Position numbers and translations under genes: made by a program | From: Streptomyces sp. NBC_00102 | GTDB taxonomy: Bacteria; Actinomycetota; Actinomycetes; Streptomycetales; Streptomycetaceae | DNA length: 64,000 nt | Assembly (NCBI RefSeq): GCF_026343115.1 | Contig: NZ_JAPEMC010000003.1 | Coordinates: 62,001-126,000 of the forward strand | Reading direction: 5' to 3' | Notes under the pieces: model-generated | The model's input: the letters and a program-made list of their open reading frames with translations, nothing else | What the model was told of the DNA's origin: nothing | Database searches by the model: none | In this document: positions 21,179 to 29,478 of the stretch, piece by piece | Layout: each line of letters starts with the position of its first letter | Position numbering within the stretch: position 1 is the first letter of the stretch

Positions 21179-21204
21179 GGGCCGGTCCCGCACGGGTCCG
21201 GCCC
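21179..21204. terminator. Hairpin between convergent genes
   Basis: GGGCCGG (21179-21185) pairs with CCGGCCC (21198-21204); an inner CCCG/CGGG extends the stem after a T-T mismatch. It lies between the geosmin synthase and lipoprotein stops. Confidence 0.55.
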
Positions 21205-21224
21205 GTCGGTCCGCGAAGGCCCGC

Positions 21225-21899
21225 TCAGTACCTGTCGAGCCACACCACGATGCCGGTGTGTCCGGAGAGAACGGCCGCCGTTCCCGCGCGGACGGCGGCC
21301 GCGCAGCGGGCGGCGGTGAAGCTGGTGGCGTCGTACGCGGAGGACATGCCGAGGCCCTCGCCCCGGAAGGAGGCGCCCGTCCAGTCGACCGCCGTGACGT
21401 TGTGGGTGGGTTCGGCGAGTTCGGCGCCGACGACCAGGAATTCCTGGTCCAGGTGGCTCGGGGTGACGGTGGCCAGGGGGTCGATGAGACTGTTGCCCGC
21501 GCTGATGATCAGGTCGGGGTGGAGGTCCATCGCCCTGATGGCGGCGGGGAGCAGGTCGGCGGTGCCGGTGGCGGTCACGGTGCGCAGATCGACGTCCTCG
21601 GCCTCCGCCCAGTCCTTCACGGCGGTGACCAGGGTCTTCGTGGGCCGGTCGTGGCCGGCGGTGAGGAGCACGACGCGGGCTCCGTCCGAGGGCCGGACTC
21701 CGGACCAGGAGCCGGGGTCCGGCGTGACGGTGGACTCGGGGGCGGGCGACGCGTCCGGGCGGATGAATCCCGCGCCCAGCGCGCCGATCGCGGAGGGGCG
21801 CGGGTGCGGCTGCGACCAGTCGGCTTCCGAGGCGCATCCGGCGAGCAGGGCGAGGGCGGCCGCGGTGGTCACGGCGGCGGCCTGGAGCGGGCGGTGCAA
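21225..21899 (-). CDS. BMP-family substrate-binding lipoprotein
   Basis: A 224-residue lipoprotein. From the TTG at 21899, which has GGAGG at 21909-21913 nine bases upstream, the product starts LHRPLQAAAVTTAAALALLAGC, a signal with lipobox LAGC. The mature part resembles the type-1 periplasmic-binding fold of basic membrane proteins (VVLLTAGHDRP, LHPDLIISAGNSLIDPLATV, QEFLVVGAELAEPTHNVTAVDW). These bind nucleosides or related solutes for ABC importers, but no permease genes are adjacent and the protein is shorter than typical BMPs. An ATG start would need an unnatural upstream extension. Confidence 0.7.
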   Translation of the reverse strand: MHRPLQAAAVTTAAALALLAGCASEADWSQPHPRPSAIGALGAGFIRPDASPAPESTVTPDPGSWSGVRPSDGARVVLLTAGHDRPTKTLVTAVKDWAEAEDVDLRTVTATGTADLLPAAIRAMDLHPDLIISAGNSLIDPLATVTPSHLDQEFLVVGAELAEPTHNVTAVDWTGASFRGEGLGMSSAYDATSFTAARCAAAVRAGTAAVLSGHTGIVVWLDRY

Positions 21900-22134
21900 G
21901 ACGATCGTCCTCCGGTAGGGGCCCGACCCGGTGGCACGAGGTTGCGTGCCGGTGCGGCCCGGCGAGTACGGGGAGGGCCGGTGCGGGGCGGCTTTTCCAC
22001 ATCCTGCGCCGCCGGCGCACCCGATCTCCAGGAAACCGACCGTCATCGGACCTTTGTTTTCCCACACTTCGCTGACCAGCCGCTTTGGGTTCATCCACGG
22101 CCTGCACGGTGCACGGGCAACCTCAAGGAGTTTC

Positions 22135-23346
22135 ATGCCTCACCGTGTACGCCGCCCCCTGCTCGCTCTCGCCGCGGCGGTCCTCTTCCTGCTCTGCCTC
22201 GCCCGGCCCGCAGCCGCCCACGGCTTCTCGTCGACCGTGTACGCGCACATCACCGGCGACGGCGACGGGCCGCTGCGCACCCGACTGAAACTGGAGTACG
22301 ACCTGCTCGTCGTGTCGGCCGCCGACACGGGTGACGACGATCCCCTCTTCCGCTCGGGCACCGACGCGTTCGACGCCGGGGACGCGGACGCCGAGGCCGC
22401 AGCGCTCGAAGCCCACCGCGGGACCGTCCTCGGGTACGTCACCCGGCACCTCTCGGTGAGCGCCGACGGGAAGGCATGTGAGCCCGCACCGGCGGGCGGG
22501 TTCCGGATGGGCACCGAGGAGGGCGTGCCGTACGCCCTGCTGGATCTCGACTGGGCGTGTGCCGAACACGGTTCGGGCGACCACCGGGTGCGCAGCACTC
22601 TCTTCCCCGATTCCGAGGGGTACGTCAAGGGCACCAAAACGATCGTCACGTACGACGTCGGCGGTCGCTCCGGGAGCGCCGCTCTCGACTCCGCGCACCC
22701 GTCCTTCTCCGTCGGCCAGGCCTGGACGCAGCGCTTCTGGGAGTTCTTCCGGCTGGGCGCCGAACATCTGTTGACCGGTACCGACCACATCCTGTTCCTG
22801 CTGGCGCTGATAGCCGGGTCCCGGCGTCCGCGCGAGGTCGTCCTCGCCGCCACCAGTTTCACGCTGGCCCACTCGGTGACGTTCCTGCTGGCGGCACTGG
22901 GGCTGGTCGATGTTCCGGCCGGTCTGGTGGAGCCCGTCATCGCGCTCTCCATCGCCGTGGTCGCCGGCTGGCACCTGTGGCGGATCAGGGGGCGCGGCAC
23001 CCGGGTGGCGGAGCTGCCGGTGCCCGGCGGGGGCAGGTTCGCGCTGGACCGGGCCGGCTGGACGCGACTCGGTGTGGTGTTCTGTTTCGGTCTCGTGCAC
23101 GGACTGGGATTCGCGGGCGCGCTCGGTATCGAGGCCGCCTGGTCGTGGACTCTGCTGTGGTCTCTGCTGGTGTTCAACGTCGGCATCGAGACGGTCCAAC
23201 TCGGCGTCATCGCCGTGGTGTTCCCGCTGCTCCTGCTGCTCGTGCGCCGCTCGCCGCGGGCCGCCGTGTGGACCACCGGCACGATCTCCGGGTGCGTCGC
23301 GGCCATGGGGCTCATCTGGTTCGTACAGCGTGTGGCCGGTTCGTGA
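22135..23346 (+). CDS. HupE/UreJ-family membrane protein
   Basis: A 403-residue protein with a Sec signal (RRPLLALAAAVLFLLCLARPAAA) and an extracytoplasmic domain of about 200 residues, followed by a HupE/UreJ_2 membrane domain. The latter contains GAEHLLTGTDHILFLLALIAG, TSFTLAHSVTFLLAALG and FGLVHGLGFAGAL, whose histidines and Asp are thought to bind a transition metal such as nickel. No hydrogenase or urease genes are nearby, so the substrate is unknown. ATG 22135 follows AAGGAG. It is divergent from the lipoprotein gene. Confidence 0.83.
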   Translation: MPHRVRRPLLALAAAVLFLLCLARPAAAHGFSSTVYAHITGDGDGPLRTRLKLEYDLLVVSAADTGDDDPLFRSGTDAFDAGDADAEAAALEAHRGTVLGYVTRHLSVSADGKACEPAPAGGFRMGTEEGVPYALLDLDWACAEHGSGDHRVRSTLFPDSEGYVKGTKTIVTYDVGGRSGSAALDSAHPSFSVGQAWTQRFWEFFRLGAEHLLTGTDHILFLLALIAGSRRPREVVLAATSFTLAHSVTFLLAALGLVDVPAGLVEPVIALSIAVVAGWHLWRIRGRGTRVAELPVPGGGRFALDRAGWTRLGVVFCFGLVHGLGFAGALGIEAAWSWTLLWSLLVFNVGIETVQLGVIAVVFPLLLLLVRRSPRAAVWTTGTISGCVAAMGLIWFVQRVAGS

Positions 23347-23367
23347 AAACAGCAGGTCAGGGGTGAA

Positions 23368-23411
23368 GTTCAACCCCATCCAAGATCGCATTCAGATTTC
23401 GTTCATCTCGC
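23368..23411 (+). promoter_or_regulatory. Putative PHO box (PhoP site)
   Basis: Units spaced exactly 11 nt apart begin at 23368 (GTTCAACCCCA), 23379 (degenerate), 23390 (ATTCAGATTTC) and 23401 (GTTCATCTCGC). Direct 11-nt repeats resembling GTTCACC are the binding pattern of the streptomycete phosphate-starvation regulator PhoP. They precede a secreted phosphatase gene by 63-106 bp. Confidence 0.6.
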
Positions 23412-23434
23412 CCGGACAACTTGGCGATCGCCGT

Positions 23435-23453
23435 TGCATACGCACCGTATGCA
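23435..23453. promoter_or_regulatory. 19-bp inverted repeat before phosphatase gene
   Basis: TGCATACG and CGTATGCA flank a CAC spacer, a perfect 8+8 inverted repeat ending 20 bp before the phosphatase ATG. It could be an operator or a 5' leader hairpin near the ribosome site. Confidence 0.45.
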
Positions 23454-23473
23454 CACAGAAGAAACGACACTTC

Positions 23474-25450
23474 ATGAGATCGAACGCTTCCCACCAGGCC
23501 CGGGGGCCTGTGCGGACCCGAGTGGCCACCGGTGCCACCGCCGCCTTCCTCGGCCTGACCGTGGCCTTCGCGGGCGGAGTGAGCTCGCCCGCCTCCGCGG
23601 CAGAGGCCTCCACCCTCTCCGGCATCGTCCTGGGTGTCGGCGCCAACGAGACCCAGCGCACCGTCAGCTGGTACTCCTCCGGCGACACCGCCCAGAAGGT
23701 GCAGCTCGCCCCCACGGCGCAGCTCACCGGCGGCGAGTTCCCCGCCGACGCGGTCACCTTCGACGCGCTGGGCGCCGCGAACATAGCCTCCAGCGGCGGC
23801 TACAACCGCCACGCCACCATCACCGGCCTGAAGGAGAACACCGCCTACTCCTACCGCGTCGGCAGCGAGGGCAACTGGTCGACCGCGTACTCCTTCAAGA
23901 CGCAGGACTTCGAGGGCGCGTACGACTTCCTCTTCCTCGGCGACCCGCAGATCGGCTCCTCGGGCGACCTGGCGCAGGACCAGGCCGGCTGGTCGGACAC
24001 GCTGGACGTGGCCACCAAGGCCAACCCGAATGCCGAACTCCTCGTCTCCGGCGGCGACCAGATCGAGAGCGCCAACAACGAGGACCAGTGGAAGTCCTTC
24101 CTCGCCCCCGACCAGCTGCGCCAGATCCCGTACGCCGCGACCATCGGCAACCACGACGTCGGCGGCAAGGCGTACGAGCAGCACTTCTCGACGCCGAACA
24201 CCGACAACTCGGCCTCGAAGTACGCCAACGGCAACCCGGCGTCCAACACCTCGGGCGGTGACTACTGGTACATCTACAAGGATGTCCTCTTCATCGACCT
24301 GAACAGCAACAGCTACGCCACCTCGCAGGGCGGCGGCGGCGACGAGGCGCACACCAAGTACGTCACGGACGTCATCAACCAGCACGGCTCCGAGGCCAAG
24401 TGGAAGGTACTCGTCTACCACCACTCGATCTACTCGCCGGCCTCGCACGCCAAGGACGGGGACAACAAGACCCGCCGGGTCGACTTCCCGACCACCTTCT
24501 CCAAGCTCGGCGTCGACCTGGTCCTCCAGGGCCACGACCACAGCTACTCCCGCAGCTACCTCATCAAGAACGGCGCGAAGGCCGATCCCGAGGAGCAGCC
24601 GGGCGCGGCCGACGTCTACCCGGGTCCCGGCGGCGTCCTGTACGTCACCGCCAACTCCGCCTCGGGTTCTAAGTACTACGACATCACGGCGCCCGACAAC
24701 AGCGGCACCAGCGGCGCGGGCAACGGCGCCGACCCGCTGAACCCGGACAGCTACTGGTACAACTCCGTGCAGAACCAGGAGCACGTCCGCAGCTACGTCA
24801 AGGTCCAGGTGCGGGACGAGAAGCTCGTGGTGGAGAACGTCCGCAGCAGCACCTGCGACGCGCCCAACTCCGAGGTATCGCACGGCGACTGGTGCAACAA
24901 CACCACAGCCGCGCAGCCGGTCGGCTCGATCGTCGACAAGGTGAGCATCCACCCGTACCACGGTGACGGCCAGTCGCTCCAGGTCAACGTGCCCAACGCG
25001 GCTCCGGGCGAGTTCGGCTGGACCGTCGACGGCTACAACGGTCTGGTGGACCTCGGCACCGCCAAGGAGGAGAACGGTGACCACTTCACCGCCTCCGGCA
25101 AGATCAACCCGATCCTCGTGTCGGACACCCGCCGCACGCTCTCCCCGTGGTCGGTCTCGGCCAACGTGAGCGCGTTCAAGGACGCCGACAAGACGTTCGC
25201 GGGCTCCTACCTGGGCTGGTCGCCGTACGTGCTCGACCAGGGCGCGGGCGCTCAGGCCGGTTCGCCGGTCGCGTCCGGGTACGACGACCAGGGTGACGGT
25301 CTGGCCGTCTCCCGCGGTCTCGGCTCCGCGGAGCAGGGTCACGCACGGGGAACCTCCAAGCTGGGCGCCGACCTGGATCTCAAGATCCCGGACAGCGTGC
25401 AGAAGGGCGGCTACCGCGCGACCCTCACGATCACCGCGCTGAGCAGCTGA
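23474..25450 (+). CDS. Secreted metallophosphoesterase with WxL-like C-terminus
   Basis: A 658-residue exported protein with a signal peptide to about 43 (ending PASA). A fibronectin-like purple-acid-phosphatase N-domain (46-142) precedes a calcineurin-like phosphoesterase domain with GDPQ (156-159), GGDQ (193-196), GNHD (225-228), HH (316-317) and GHDH (353-356) as metal ligands. The C-terminal 150 residues resemble a WxL wall-binding domain: PWSVSANVSAF near 558, LGWSP near 580 and a terminal YRATLTITALSS close to the YxxxLTWxL signature. It probably releases phosphate from esters at the cell surface. A PHO box precedes it and a WxL-interacting protein gene follows. Confidence 0.88.
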   Translation: MRSNASHQARGPVRTRVATGATAAFLGLTVAFAGGVSSPASAAEASTLSGIVLGVGANETQRTVSWYSSGDTAQKVQLAPTAQLTGGEFPADAVTFDALGAANIASSGGYNRHATITGLKENTAYSYRVGSEGNWSTAYSFKTQDFEGAYDFLFLGDPQIGSSGDLAQDQAGWSDTLDVATKANPNAELLVSGGDQIESANNEDQWKSFLAPDQLRQIPYAATIGNHDVGGKAYEQHFSTPNTDNSASKYANGNPASNTSGGDYWYIYKDVLFIDLNSNSYATSQGGGGDEAHTKYVTDVINQHGSEAKWKVLVYHHSIYSPASHAKDGDNKTRRVDFPTTFSKLGVDLVLQGHDHSYSRSYLIKNGAKADPEEQPGAADVYPGPGGVLYVTANSASGSKYYDITAPDNSGTSGAGNGADPLNPDSYWYNSVQNQEHVRSYVKVQVRDEKLVVENVRSSTCDAPNSEVSHGDWCNNTTAAQPVGSIVDKVSIHPYHGDGQSLQVNVPNAAPGEFGWTVDGYNGLVDLGTAKEENGDHFTASGKINPILVSDTRRTLSPWSVSANVSAFKDADKTFAGSYLGWSPYVLDQGAGAQAGSPVASGYDDQGDGLAVSRGLGSAEQGHARGTSKLGADLDLKIPDSVQKGGYRATLTITALSS

Positions 25451-25466
25451 CCGATCCCGCTCCACC

Positions 25467-25504
25467 GGTGGGGCAGGCTCCGGTCCACCGGAGCCTGCCC
25501 CACC
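25467..25504 (+). terminator. Long intercistronic hairpin
   Basis: Positions 25467-25484 (GGTGGGGCAGGCTCCGGT) pair perfectly over 18 bp with 25487-25504. It lies between the phosphatase stop and the DUF916 start, so it may partly terminate or protect the upstream mRNA and make the phosphatase more abundant than its partner. Confidence 0.65.
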
Positions 25505-25527
25505 TCCTTTCCCAGAGAGACCCCGAG

Positions 25528-26604
25528 ATGCACGCAGTGGCACCATCCCGCCGTACCACCCCCGGCCTCCTCCGCGCCGTCGTCCTCGTCCTGCTCACGG
25601 TGCTGGCGCTCGCGGGCGTGTGCACCGCTCCGGCCCGCGCGGCGGACGGTGACGTCACCTGGACGGTCCGGACGGCCTCCAACGACTTCGGGAACGACCG
25701 GTCGAGCTTCGGCTACAGCGTGAACCCGGGCGGGAAGACCGAGGACGCGATGGTCGTCGCCAACCACGGAACCACCGCGCTGACCCTCGCGGTCTACACC
25801 GCCGACGGCTTCACCACCGACAAGGGCCAACTCGATCTGCTGACCCGGGACAAGAAGTCCCGCTCCGTCGGCGCCTGGGTGCGCGCGGCGCACGAGACGG
25901 TGACGGTCGCCCCGGGCAGGACCGCCGAGGTCCCGTTCACGGTCTCGGTCCCCGCCGACGCCACCCCGGGCGACTACGTGGGCGGCATCCTCACCTCGCT
26001 GGGGCAGCCCGACGACACGGAGGGCATCGCGGTCGACCGGCGTCTGGGCATCCGTATCAAGCTGCGGGTCAGCGGGGCGCTGCGGCCCTCGCTCGCCGTC
26101 GAGGACGTGCACGTCTCGTACGACGGTTCGGCCGGCTCGTTCGCTCAGGGCGACGCCACGGTGACCTACAGCCTCCACAACACGGGCAACGCGATACTCT
26201 CCGGCACCCAGAAGGTCGCCCTCACGGGCCCGTTCGGCATGCTGGGCGCGGATGCCGCCGCCGTCGCCGCGCCGCCGGAGCTGTTGCCGGGCGAGCGCTG
26301 GAAGGTGACGGTCCCGGTCCACGACGTCACTGCGGCATTCCGCCTCACCGCCACCGTCACCGTCACCCCGGTCCTCACCGACGCGGCCGGCTCCACCACC
26401 GGCCTCGATCCGGTCGTGGCCACGGCCCACGGCTGGGCGGTCCCGTGGACGCTGACGCTGCTCGTGGTCCTGGTCCTCGCCGGGATCGTCGTGGCGGTCG
26501 TGCTGACCCGGCGCGGGCGTGCCCGTCGCAAGCGGCTGGAGGACGAGCGGGTGCGTGAGGCCGTGAGCCGCGCCCTGCGGGAGAAGAGCGGGCAGCAGTC
26601 CTGA
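25528..26604 (+). CDS. DUF916 WxL-interacting-type membrane protein
   Basis: A 358-residue protein: signal peptide (to about 37, ending ARA), an immunoglobulin-like extracytoplasmic DUF916 domain (SSFGYSVNPGGKTEDAMVVANHGTTALTLAVYTADGFTTDKGQLDLL ... VGAWVRA ... VPADATPGDYVGGI), a second beta domain, one transmembrane helix (about 307-327) and a basic cytoplasmic tail. DUF916 is the peptidoglycan-binding domain of WxL-interacting proteins, which hold WxL-domain proteins at the wall in Firmicutes. Its position 77 bp after a phosphatase with a WxL-like tail suggests the same partnership. Confidence 0.85.
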   Translation: MHAVAPSRRTTPGLLRAVVLVLLTVLALAGVCTAPARAADGDVTWTVRTASNDFGNDRSSFGYSVNPGGKTEDAMVVANHGTTALTLAVYTADGFTTDKGQLDLLTRDKKSRSVGAWVRAAHETVTVAPGRTAEVPFTVSVPADATPGDYVGGILTSLGQPDDTEGIAVDRRLGIRIKLRVSGALRPSLAVEDVHVSYDGSAGSFAQGDATVTYSLHNTGNAILSGTQKVALTGPFGMLGADAAAVAAPPELLPGERWKVTVPVHDVTAAFRLTATVTVTPVLTDAAGSTTGLDPVVATAHGWAVPWTLTLLVVLVLAGIVVAVVLTRRGRARRKRLEDERVREAVSRALREKSGQQS

Positions 26605-26639
26605 CCGGCCCGGTCCGCACGGCCTTCGATCGAACGGAT

Positions 26640-26672
26640 CCGGGCGGTCGCCGTCTGCGGCCGACCGCCCGG
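26640..26672. terminator. Hairpin between convergent genes
   Basis: CGGGCGGTCG (26641-26650) pairs with CGACCGCCCG (26662-26671), extended by one pair at each outer end. It separates the DUF916 gene from the convergent gene at 26732. Confidence 0.65.
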
Positions 26673-26731
26673 GGCGTATCGCGTCCAGGTTCCGCCGACC
26701 CGGTGAGCCGGAGGTCCGGCGTACGGCACTG

Positions 26732-27427
26732 TCAGGTGCGGGCGGCGGCAGCGGCGACGATCCAGTTCCGGAACTCGACGGCGTAGTGCCGCAGGTGGTG
26801 GTCCAGGACCTCGTCCGGGCACGTGACGGGGAAGTAGACCGTCAGGTTCGCGGTGAAGCCGTCGGCCGTGTCGCCGAACTGGATCAGTGCGCGCCCGACG
26901 ACCGTGCCGTCGGCCAGGAAGAGGTTCGAGGACATCTTGCGCGGAAACTCGGACTCCGGGAGGAGTTCCGCCGCGTCCTCGGTCCAGGCCAGCGCGTCGG
27001 TGCCCCAGCCGCCCATGTAGAAGTCGGCGACGTGCGGGCCTATGTTCTCCACCACCCGCGCGCCGATCTCGTCGGTGCCCATCACGTAGTGCTCGGGGTG
27101 CGCCGCGAGCAGCGTGCGTTCGTCCCCCGCGAACGCCCTGTCCATCCAGGCCAGGAACTCGGCCGAGGTCAGCCCCTTCGTCGCGAGCACGGTGGTGCCG
27201 CCCTTGAAGGCGCCGCCGGAGGTGCGGGCGCTTTCGCGCAGGACGGCGTTGCCCTCCTCGATGTCCGGGGCGAGGAGGTCGAGGAGCCCTTGGCGTCCCA
27301 GCAGCGTCCGGAAGCGGTCCACCGCGCGGCGGGCGTAGAAGAGCTCGAAGTCGTCGATGCTCCCGGCGCCGACGGGTCCGGCTTCGAGTGTCACGGTGAC
27401 GGGCTGGAAGGTCTGGCTGTCGGTCAT
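26732..27427 (-). CDS. Unknown protein, TetR-linked
   Basis: A 231-residue soluble protein starting MTDSQTFQPVTVTLEAGPVG. Recognisable patches are IDDFELFYARRAVDRFRTLLGRQGLLDLLAPD, TTVLATKGLTSAEFLAWMDRAF and WGTDALAWTEDAAELLPESEFPRKMSSNLFLADGTVVGRALIQFGDTADGF. I cannot assign a family. It has no signal or membrane segment. It is transcribed divergently from a TetR-family gene with a single strong palindrome between, so it is the likely regulatory target. It might be an enzyme acting on the ligand that the TetR senses. Confidence 0.65.
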   Translation of the reverse strand: MTDSQTFQPVTVTLEAGPVGAGSIDDFELFYARRAVDRFRTLLGRQGLLDLLAPDIEEGNAVLRESARTSGGAFKGGTTVLATKGLTSAEFLAWMDRAFAGDERTLLAAHPEHYVMGTDEIGARVVENIGPHVADFYMGGWGTDALAWTEDAAELLPESEFPRKMSSNLFLADGTVVGRALIQFGDTADGFTANLTVYFPVTCPDEVLDHHLRHYAVEFRNWIVAAAAART

Positions 27428-27448
27428 GGTCGAACCTCCAAAAAATGC

Positions 27449-27472
27449 GAATGTGAATTCATGTTCACATTC
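27449..27472. promoter_or_regulatory. TetR-type operator palindrome
   Basis: GAATGTGAA (27449-27457) and TTCACATTC (27464-27472) are perfect inverted repeats with a 6-bp spacer, in the 106-bp region between two divergent starts (27427 and 27534). The half-sites TGTGAA/TTCACA recall Rex boxes, but those have a 4-bp spacer. Location argues for control by the adjacent TetR. Confidence 0.65.
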
Positions 27473-27533
27473 TGAGAGTACGCCGAGGGGTGCACCGGTT
27501 GTCAAAGGCCCTGTTGAGAGCCGTGCGGATACC

Positions 27534-28193
27534 ATGCGTGACATGACCGAAGAGCCGGAGCGCCCAGCGTCCTACCGGGAGCCCCAGCAGGCCCGTAGCG
27601 CCGCGACCCTGGCTCGCGTGCTGCGGGCGGCCGAGGAGATCGCCTCCACCTCCGGCCTGGAGGAGATGACGATCGCCGGGGTCGCGAAACGCGCCGGTGT
27701 CGCCGTCGGGACGATCTATCGCCGCTTCGAGGACAAGAACCAGCTGATCACCGCACTGACCGAACGGATGCTGGAACGCCGCGAGGAATACGTGGCGGAG
27801 CAACTGCGGGCCGCCGAGCCCACGCTCTCAGCCGTCGTGCACACCTACGCGCACGCCCTGCTGCAGTCGTTCGCCGACAGCAGCAGCCTCTTCCCGGAGC
27901 TGCTGCGGACACGTGGCACCGGATCGCTGGACCGCGGGGCCCGCACCATCACCGAACTCCACCGTCTGCTGCTCGAAGCTGCGGATCCGTACACCGACCG
28001 GATCCGCAGCTCCCAGCCCCGGCAGGCACTCGACACCGTGGCCCGCGCCATCCTCGGCGCCTGCTTCCACAACTCGGTACGCCCCGACGCCATCACCGGC
28101 GAAGCCGCCAGACGCCGGTACGCGGACGAGCTCGGCGACATGGCCATGGCCCATCTCCTCACTCCCGGCCGACCCCACGACCCAGGGACCTGA
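27534..28193 (+). CDS. TetR-family transcriptional regulator
   Basis: A 219-residue protein. The N-terminal helix-turn-helix is typical: RVLRAAEEIASTSGLEEMTIAGVAKRAGVAVGTIYRRFEDKNQLITALTERM (about 24-75). The C-terminal ligand domain is diverse and gives no hint of the effector. TetR proteins usually repress their own and adjacent genes; the 24-bp palindrome at 27449-27472 sits just upstream of both starts. ATG 27534 (MRDMTEE) or ATG 27543 could be used; neither has a strong ribosome site. A large hairpin ends the gene. Confidence 0.88.
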   Translation: MRDMTEEPERPASYREPQQARSAATLARVLRAAEEIASTSGLEEMTIAGVAKRAGVAVGTIYRRFEDKNQLITALTERMLERREEYVAEQLRAAEPTLSAVVHTYAHALLQSFADSSSLFPELLRTRGTGSLDRGARTITELHRLLLEAADPYTDRIRSSQPRQALDTVARAILGACFHNSVRPDAITGEAARRRYADELGDMAMAHLLTPGRPHDPGT

Positions 28194-28255
28194 GCCGGAC
28201 GGGCTGCCGCACGGCCCCCGCGCCGACTCGTGGCGGAACTCCCCCTGAACACACG

Positions 28256-28299
28256 ACGTCCCTGCGGCCCACGGATCCGTCCGTGGTCCGCAGGGACGT
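28256..28299. terminator. Large bidirectional hairpin terminator
   Basis: ACGTCCCTGCGG (28256-28267) pairs with CCGCAGGGACGT (28288-28299), and an inner CCACGG/CCGTGG (28269-28274, 28281-28286) continues the stem. T residues follow on the plus side. It separates the TetR gene from the convergent gene ending at 28326. Confidence 0.75.
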
Positions 28300-28325
28300 T
28301 TCAGCCCTGCTTTCGGCTACCGGGG

Positions 28326-28826
28326 TCAGCCCTGCTGGAAGAGCTCCGCGGGCAGCGGCTTGAGCAGCGCGTAGAGGTCGTCGGTGATCGGGCGGTCCCA
28401 GCTGGCGATCGTGACGAGGACGCCGTCGCTGCGGTCGAACTGCACGCAGGCGATACGCGTCTCCGAGAGCTTGACGCGGCGCACGATCAGCAGGTTGTCG
28501 CCCTGCATCACGGGCATGTCCTCGGTGGAGGTGACCTCCACCGGCTCGTCGTTCTCCAGTGCGAGCAGCAGCTGCGCGACCTCGAAGGGGACTTGGCCCT
28601 CCTCGGTCTCGCGGGCGGGCGAGCCGGCCGGGAGGTTCCCGATGATCATGGCCGGACCGCGGCCACCGTAGAGGTCGTACCGGAGGAAGACGCCCTGGCA
28701 GGTGCCGTCGGGCGCGGGCAGCAGACCGGCACCGAGGTTCCCGGGCCAGTCCCCCGGGTCCATGGCGAGGACATCGAAGTCCGGGCCGGCGGGAGTGGCG
28801 GCGCTGCGACGGCGGAGGAAGGACAT
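28326..28826 (-). CDS. Conserved hypothetical protein
   Basis: A 166-residue soluble protein starting MSFLRRRSAATPAGPDFDVLAMDPGDWPGN. Segments such as CQGVFLRYDLYGGRGPAMIIGNLP, VPFEVAQLLLALENDEPVEVTS and PITDDLYALLKPLPAELF suggest a compact alpha/beta fold, but I recognise no characterised family. It has no export signal or catalytic motif. Good codon bias supports it being real. It ends next to the bidirectional hairpin and starts 120 bp from the ACT-domain gene on the same strand, too far for tight coupling. Confidence 0.65.
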   Translation of the reverse strand: MSFLRRRSAATPAGPDFDVLAMDPGDWPGNLGAGLLPAPDGTCQGVFLRYDLYGGRGPAMIIGNLPAGSPARETEEGQVPFEVAQLLLALENDEPVEVTSTEDMPVMQGDNLLIVRRVKLSETRIACVQFDRSDGVLVTIASWDRPITDDLYALLKPLPAELFQQG

Positions 28827-28943
28827 GCAGCCATGTTACGTGGCCCGGCTCACCTCGCGGAGCCGGGCCCGGGCGGTGCGTCGAAAGCCGGGGCACCGCG
28901 TCCGGGCGACGCCCGAAGGGGCGCGGAACGGGTACGGAGCGCC

Positions 28944-29339
28944 CTACTCGGCCGCGAGGGACTCCAATACGGCGACGGCATCGGCGGAGCGTTCGTACGG
29001 GACGAAGAGGTGATCGTGGTGGTATCCGGCGACCACGTTGCAGCTGATGCCCGCGTCCGTCAGCGCGAGGGAGACGGCCGCGGTGAGCCCCACCGTGTCC
29101 AGGGCGGAGTGCACCCGCAGGGTGATCCAGCCCGCGACGAAGGTGTGGCTGAGGCCGGCCCGCTTCGCCTCGTACTCGGTCAGGACGAGGGTCACTCCCT
29201 CCCGCTCGGTGACCGTCACGACGGGCGAGACGCCGGCGGGTACGGCGTCCCGGCGGACGCTGGTGAAGACGTACCGGCCCTCGTTCAGCTCGGGCCGCAG
29301 GGATCTCAGGAGGGTGCGGAGGTCCCGCTCGCCGGTCAT
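28944..29339 (-). CDS. ACT-domain protein
   Basis: A 131-residue protein. The C-terminal half carries the ACT fold pattern GWITLRVHSALDTVGLTAAVSLALTDAGISCNVVAGYHHDHLFVPYERSADAVAVLESL, typical of small-molecule (often amino acid) sensing domains. The N-terminal half (RYVFTSVRRDAVPAGVSPVVTVTEREGVTLVLTE) matches the preceding domain seen in stand-alone ACT proteins of this type. Such proteins are thought to bind amino acids, but the regulated partner is unknown. ATG 29339 is the in-frame start. Confidence 0.78.
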   Translation of the reverse strand: MTGERDLRTLLRSLRPELNEGRYVFTSVRRDAVPAGVSPVVTVTEREGVTLVLTEYEAKRAGLSHTFVAGWITLRVHSALDTVGLTAAVSLALTDAGISCNVVAGYHHDHLFVPYERSADAVAVLESLAAE

Positions 29340-29478
29340 GGGCTCATGGTAGGCCGCCGGCCGCGGCGCCGCCGTCCTCCCCGCGGCGTCCGCCGGACCA
29401 CCGCACGGACGGAGGCCGGAGCGCGGCATTCACCCTCGGCAACGGCACTCGCGGGCCCGGCGTACTCCGCCGACGGGC

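Noticed and set aside
27449..27472. Rex-type redox operator
   Set aside because: Half-sites fit, but Rex boxes have a 4-bp spacer, here 6; an adjacent TetR is a better explanation.
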